This document shows, piece by piece, positions 61,131 through 64,000 of a stretch of 64,000 nt of DNA. The position numbers were made by a program, and so were the translations under genes. The notes beneath the pieces are model-generated. The model ran no database searches. It saw only the letters and a program-made list of their open reading frames with translations, and was not told the DNA's origin. Numbering within the stretch: the stretch's first letter is position 1; every line of letters starts with the position of its first letter. The DNA comes from Bacteroidota bacterium (GTDB taxonomy: Bacteria; Bacteroidota; Bacteroidia; Flavobacteriales; Weeksellaceae), in NCBI GenBank assembly GCA_023393915.1, contig JAEXBS010000072.1, positions 1 through 64,000 on the forward strand. The letters are read 5' to 3'.

Positions 61131-63107
61131 ATGGCTGCAACTTCCGGTTCCGCTCATTTTAATGTGAAGAAATTATCCTTCGTTGGAGTAATCGTATCTT
61201 TAGGAATTGTCTTTGGCGATATCGGTACCTCTCCACTGTATGTAATGAAGGCAATTGTCAATGCCTTCAAGGGAACCAATGCAGCACTTCCTTTGGAAGA
61301 CTATATTGAAGGGGCGCTCTCTTGTATTATCTACACTTTAACTTTACAAACCACCATTAAATATGTGATTATCGCTTTGCGAGCTGATAACAAAGGGGAA
61401 GGAGGAATTCTAGCCTTGTATTCACTAGTGAAGCGTATGAAGAAACCCTGGCTGTACCTTATTGCTTTGATTGGTGGTGCGACTTTAGTGGCCGATAGCG
61501 TTATCACCCCCTCTCTTACGGTTATGTCCGCAGTGGAAGGATTGAAGATCTTTAATCCAGAAACTCCGGTGGTATTAATTACTTGTGTGATATTACTTGT
61601 GCTTTTTGTCATGCAACAGTTTGGAACTAGTATCATTGGGAAGTTTTTTGGTCCTATTATGGTTTTGTGGTTTTTGAGTCTGGGCATCTTTGGATTCATA
61701 CATATTTTTGATCATGTAGAAATACTTAAAGCTTTTAATCCCTATTACGCCTACCAATTAATTACGCATTCTCCTAGTGCAATTGTTATTATGGGAGCTG
61801 TATTCCTTTGTACTACGGGAGCAGAAGCCCTTTATTCTGATCTAGGTCATTGTGGTAAAGCCAATATTCGAATAAGTTGGATTTTCGTAAAAATAATGCT
61901 CATTTTGAACTATTTGGGTCAAGGAGCATGGATTCTTGACAATCTTGAACTTGCGCAGTCGAGTATGAATCCTTTTTTTGGTATTATGCCCTCTTATTTG
62001 ATCCTTCCAGGAGTATTATTGGCTACGGTAGCTGCCGTCATTGCTAGCCAAGCGGTTATTACCGGTTCTTTTACCATGTTCTCTGAAGCCATGTCTATTA
62101 ACTTTTGGCCGAACCAGAAAATTGATTATCCGTCCGGTGTTAAGGGGCAGATGTACATTCCTAGAATCAACTGGACGCTACTGGCTATGTGTATTGTTGT
62201 AGTTCTTTATTTTAAAGAGTCAGGAAAGATGGAAGCTGCCTACGGTCTGACCATTACCATTACTATGTTAATGACAACCATACTTCTATTGTTTTGGTTA
62301 AGAAGAAACCGAGTGCCTACCGTTTTAATTGCTCTTTTTGCGTTGGTGTATTTAGGTATTGAATTAGGCTTCTTTTATTCAAACGTGATTAAGTTTTTTG
62401 ATGGGGGATGGCTGACGGTCGTGCTGGGTGGTTTAATTGGATTGGGAATGTATGCATGGTATAATGGTAGACTCATTAAAAACAAGTTTATTAAGTTCGT
62501 CAAGCTAGCCGATTATGTACCGGTAATTAAGGATTTGAAACTGGATGAAACCATTCCAAAATACGCAACGAATTTAGCTTTTTTAAGTCGTGCTAAGCGA
62601 AGTGATGAGATTGAAGCCAAGATTGTTTATTCCATTCTGAGGAAGCAACCCAAAAGAGCTGATCACTACTTTATATTAAATATAATAAACCAAGAAGAGC
62701 CCTATACTTTTAATTATTCTCTTAACGAAGTGGTGCCTGGAACTATTTTTAAAGTGGATTTCCACTTAGGATTCAAAATAGAGAGGAGGATTAATGATTA
62801 TTTTGATAATGTATTAAGTGATTTAATGGAGCAAAAAGTCATCCCTAACAAGAGCGCGCACCCTTCCTTACGAATGCATGACGTTCCTCCAGATTTAAAG
62901 TATGTCATCATTGACAATACTTATATAAACGATACCTTACTGTCCGTGAAGGAGAAGATCACACTTAACATTTACAACTTTGTCAAATACATTGGTAGTG
63001 ATGATTTTAAAGCCTGGGGGGTGTCTTCACACAATGCAGTTGTGGAGTCTGCGCCGATATTGGATCAGATGGGTAAAACTAAAAAAATCACTCCTCTGAG
63101 GAAATAG
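61131..63107 (+). CDS. kup: KUP-type potassium uptake protein
   Basis: 658 aa; K+/H+ symporter of the KUP/HAK/KT family. Signature GDIGTSPLYVMKAIVNAF in helix 1 (about 30-47), NKGEGGILALYSLVKR in helix 3 loop, and ALYSDLGHCGK further on. About 12 helices to residue ~430, then a C-terminal cytoplasmic region of ~230 residues. Normal length for the family. Confidence 0.95.
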   Translation: MAATSGSAHFNVKKLSFVGVIVSLGIVFGDIGTSPLYVMKAIVNAFKGTNAALPLEDYIEGALSCIIYTLTLQTTIKYVIIALRADNKGEGGILALYSLVKRMKKPWLYLIALIGGATLVADSVITPSLTVMSAVEGLKIFNPETPVVLITCVILLVLFVMQQFGTSIIGKFFGPIMVLWFLSLGIFGFIHIFDHVEILKAFNPYYAYQLITHSPSAIVIMGAVFLCTTGAEALYSDLGHCGKANIRISWIFVKIMLILNYLGQGAWILDNLELAQSSMNPFFGIMPSYLILPGVLLATVAAVIASQAVITGSFTMFSEAMSINFWPNQKIDYPSGVKGQMYIPRINWTLLAMCIVVVLYFKESGKMEAAYGLTITITMLMTTILLLFWLRRNRVPTVLIALFALVYLGIELGFFYSNVIKFFDGGWLTVVLGGLIGLGMYAWYNGRLIKNKFIKFVKLADYVPVIKDLKLDETIPKYATNLAFLSRAKRSDEIEAKIVYSILRKQPKRADHYFILNIINQEEPYTFNYSLNEVVPGTIFKVDFHLGFKIERRINDYFDNVLSDLMEQKVIPNKSAHPSLRMHDVPPDLKYVIIDNTYINDTLLSVKEKITLNIYNFVKYIGSDDFKAWGVSSHNAVVESAPILDQMGKTKKITPLRK

Positions 63108-63171
63108 CCTTTAAGGTTTTGCCTTTCATTACCATAGGGGGGAAGCTCCCAACCATCTCAATTTATTTTAA

Positions 63172-63179
63172 TAAATTTG
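63172..63179 (+). promoter_or_regulatory. -7 box of the Fur-family gene
   Basis: TAAATTTG, 16 nt before the ATG. Confidence 0.45.
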
Positions 63180-63195
63180 TAGAGAATTTCATACA

Positions 63196-63669
63196 ATGAA
63201 CGCGAAAACGACGGAGTCAAATAATCAAGTAATTAAGGAAGTATTGAAGCAGTACCTTCAAGAGAAGGGATTTCGAAATACACCTGAACGCTATACCATA
63301 CTAGAGGAAATCTACAATATGGATCATCACTTCAATGTTGATGATCTTTACCTACTCATGATGCAGAAAAAGTATCATGTGTCTAAAGCGACAATTTACA
63401 ATACCATTGAGATATTTCTTGATGCGGGCCTTATAAGAAAGCATCAATTTGGAGAGAAAACCCTCAGTACCTCCTCCTACGAGAAGTCTTACTTCGATAA
63501 GCAGCACGATCACTTGGTTGTCTATCAGAAAGGGTCTGATAGAGAAATTCAGGAGATTATTGAGTTCTGTGCTCCACAGATTCAGGGAATTAAAGATGCG
63601 ATTGAAGAAGCATTTGGCGTAGTAATTGATTCGCATTCTCTGTATTTTTACGGACGCAAAAAAGAATAA
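63196..63669 (+). CDS. Fur-family transcriptional regulator
   Basis: 157 aa. Winged-helix domain (RNTPERYTILEEIY, HFNVDDLYLLMMQKKYHVSKATIYNTIEIFLDAGL) typical of Fur/PerR, followed by the dimerisation part with HDHLVVYQKGSDREI and HSLYFYGRKK. The usual structural-zinc CxxC pairs are absent; the one cysteine in this region is EFCAPQI. His/Asp/Glu for regulatory metal remain. Metal specificity cannot be read. The stop codon overlaps the next ATG (TAATG), coupling it to the OstA-like gene. Confidence 0.88.
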   Translation: MNAKTTESNNQVIKEVLKQYLQEKGFRNTPERYTILEEIYNMDHHFNVDDLYLLMMQKKYHVSKATIYNTIEIFLDAGLIRKHQFGEKTLSTSSYEKSYFDKQHDHLVVYQKGSDREIQEIIEFCAPQIQGIKDAIEEAFGVVIDSHSLYFYGRKKE

Positions 63670-64000
63670 TGTACCGACTTTTCTGCCTGTTTTTTTTCTT
63701 TTGGGCTAATTTTTCAATCGCTCAAATTCAAACCCAACCTAAGGAGCCATTGGTTAAGGATCCTTTTTTTACCACTCCTTCAAAAGCAACCACGAGTTCT
63801 ACAGAAAGAATAGAGCTTATTCATTCCGATGAGTTTTCACTTCATCCGGATAAATACGGAGGCAATCCTTTTTTTTCTGGAAATGTAAAGTTTTCCCATA
63901 AAGGCTCAATTTTAACTGCCGATCAAGTTATTTTGTACCGAGAAGAAAATTTTGTCAAAGCCATTGGCAATGTGCGATTAGCCAATGCAGACGGTTCTGT
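63669..64000 (+). CDS. OstA/LptA-like protein, N-terminal part (runs off window)
   Basis: Frame opens at ATG 63669 and is still open at the window end (110 codons). Signal peptide (YRLFCLFFFFWANFSIAQ), then a Pro/Thr-rich linker, then the OstA/LptA fold start: IELIHSDEFSLHPDKYGGNP, FFSGNVKFSHKGSILTADQV and NFVKAIGNVRLANADGS, the beta-jellyroll repeat of LPS-transport bridge proteins. Position right after a Fur-family gene is common in Flavobacteriia. C-terminal extent unknown. Confidence 0.85.
   Translation, partial: MYRLFCLFFFFWANFSIAQIQTQPKEPLVKDPFFTTPSKATTSSTERIELIHSDEFSLHPDKYGGNPFFSGNVKFSHKGSILTADQVILYREENFVKAIGNVRLANADGS

Noticed and set aside
1..64000. CRISPR array, prophage, toxin-antitoxin or defence island
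   Set aside because: I looked for regularly spaced repeats and for phage, integrase and defence motifs; the only recombinase is the housekeeping XerC and the only mobile DNA is the edge transposase fragment.

Overview
The window looks like a chromosomal segment of a Flavobacteriales bacterium (phylum Bacteroidota), probably near Weeksellaceae/Chryseobacterium. The evidence is AT-rich DNA, many promoters of the Bacteroidota type (TTTG, 17-23 nt, TAnnTTTG), few Shine-Dalgarno sequences, and lineage-typical genes (DUF2480, DUF6452/DUF6048, IPExxxVDY, DUF3467 after rpoC, the rpsU-xerC-hpf-tRNA-tuf-secE-nusG-rplKAJL order). Most of it is core housekeeping DNA. I see no CRISPR array, prophage or defence island. 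The only mobile DNA is the start of an IS1595-type transposase at the left edge.

Layout. 1-2.9 kb: IS fragment, ribosomal protein Thx, DUF937 and DUF2480 proteins, lpxB. 3.0-6.5 kb: sdhCAB. 6.6-13.5 kb: a thioredoxin-fold lipoprotein without catalytic cysteines, rlmD, a secreted zinc metalloprotease, and the DUF6452/DUF6048 pair. 13.6-16.3 kb (minus): coaE, an MBL-fold hydrolase, ruvB. 16.4-19.9 kb: hutI, hutG, an aldehyde dehydrogenase. 20-24.2 kb (minus): the operon acpP-fabF-rnc-IPExxxVDY-pyk. 24.3-32.9 kb: folE, cysS, a CBM20-bearing 4-alpha-glucanotransferase, a Tyr/Asp- then Ser/Arg-rich secreted protein, a glycosyltransferase, a Spy-like periplasmic protein, ferritin. 33-36.1 kb (minus): a RecB/AddA-like helicase-nuclease.

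36.2-53.7 kb is the translation/transcription block: rpsU, xerC, hpf, four tRNAs, tuf, tRNA-Trp, secE, nusG, rplKAJL, then two antisense TetR genes, then rpoB, rpoC and a DUF3467 gene. 53.7-59.3 kb holds an FAH-family hydrolase, a DnaQ-like exonuclease, pssA and an envelope-glycosylation set (flippase-like membrane protein, polyprenyl-phosphate GT2, ArnT-like GT). 59.4-64 kb holds a DUF2147 protein, pdhB, kup, a Fur-family regulator and the start of an OstA/LptA-like gene.

The most notable signals are regulatory. (1) rpsU (bS21) is preceded by a 12-nt sequence that is not a canonical Shine-Dalgarno but matches the complement of the alternative anti-SD reported in a subset of Flavobacteriia. 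This fits bS21 autoregulation and predicts the 16S 3' end of this organism. (2) rpoB has its own promoter and a ~300-nt leader enclosed by a perfect 12-bp inverted repeat, because a TetR pair splits the usual rplL-rpoB linkage. (3) The rplK leader can form mutually exclusive hairpins, a candidate L1-type control site. All three are inferences from sequence and can be tested by the comparisons listed.
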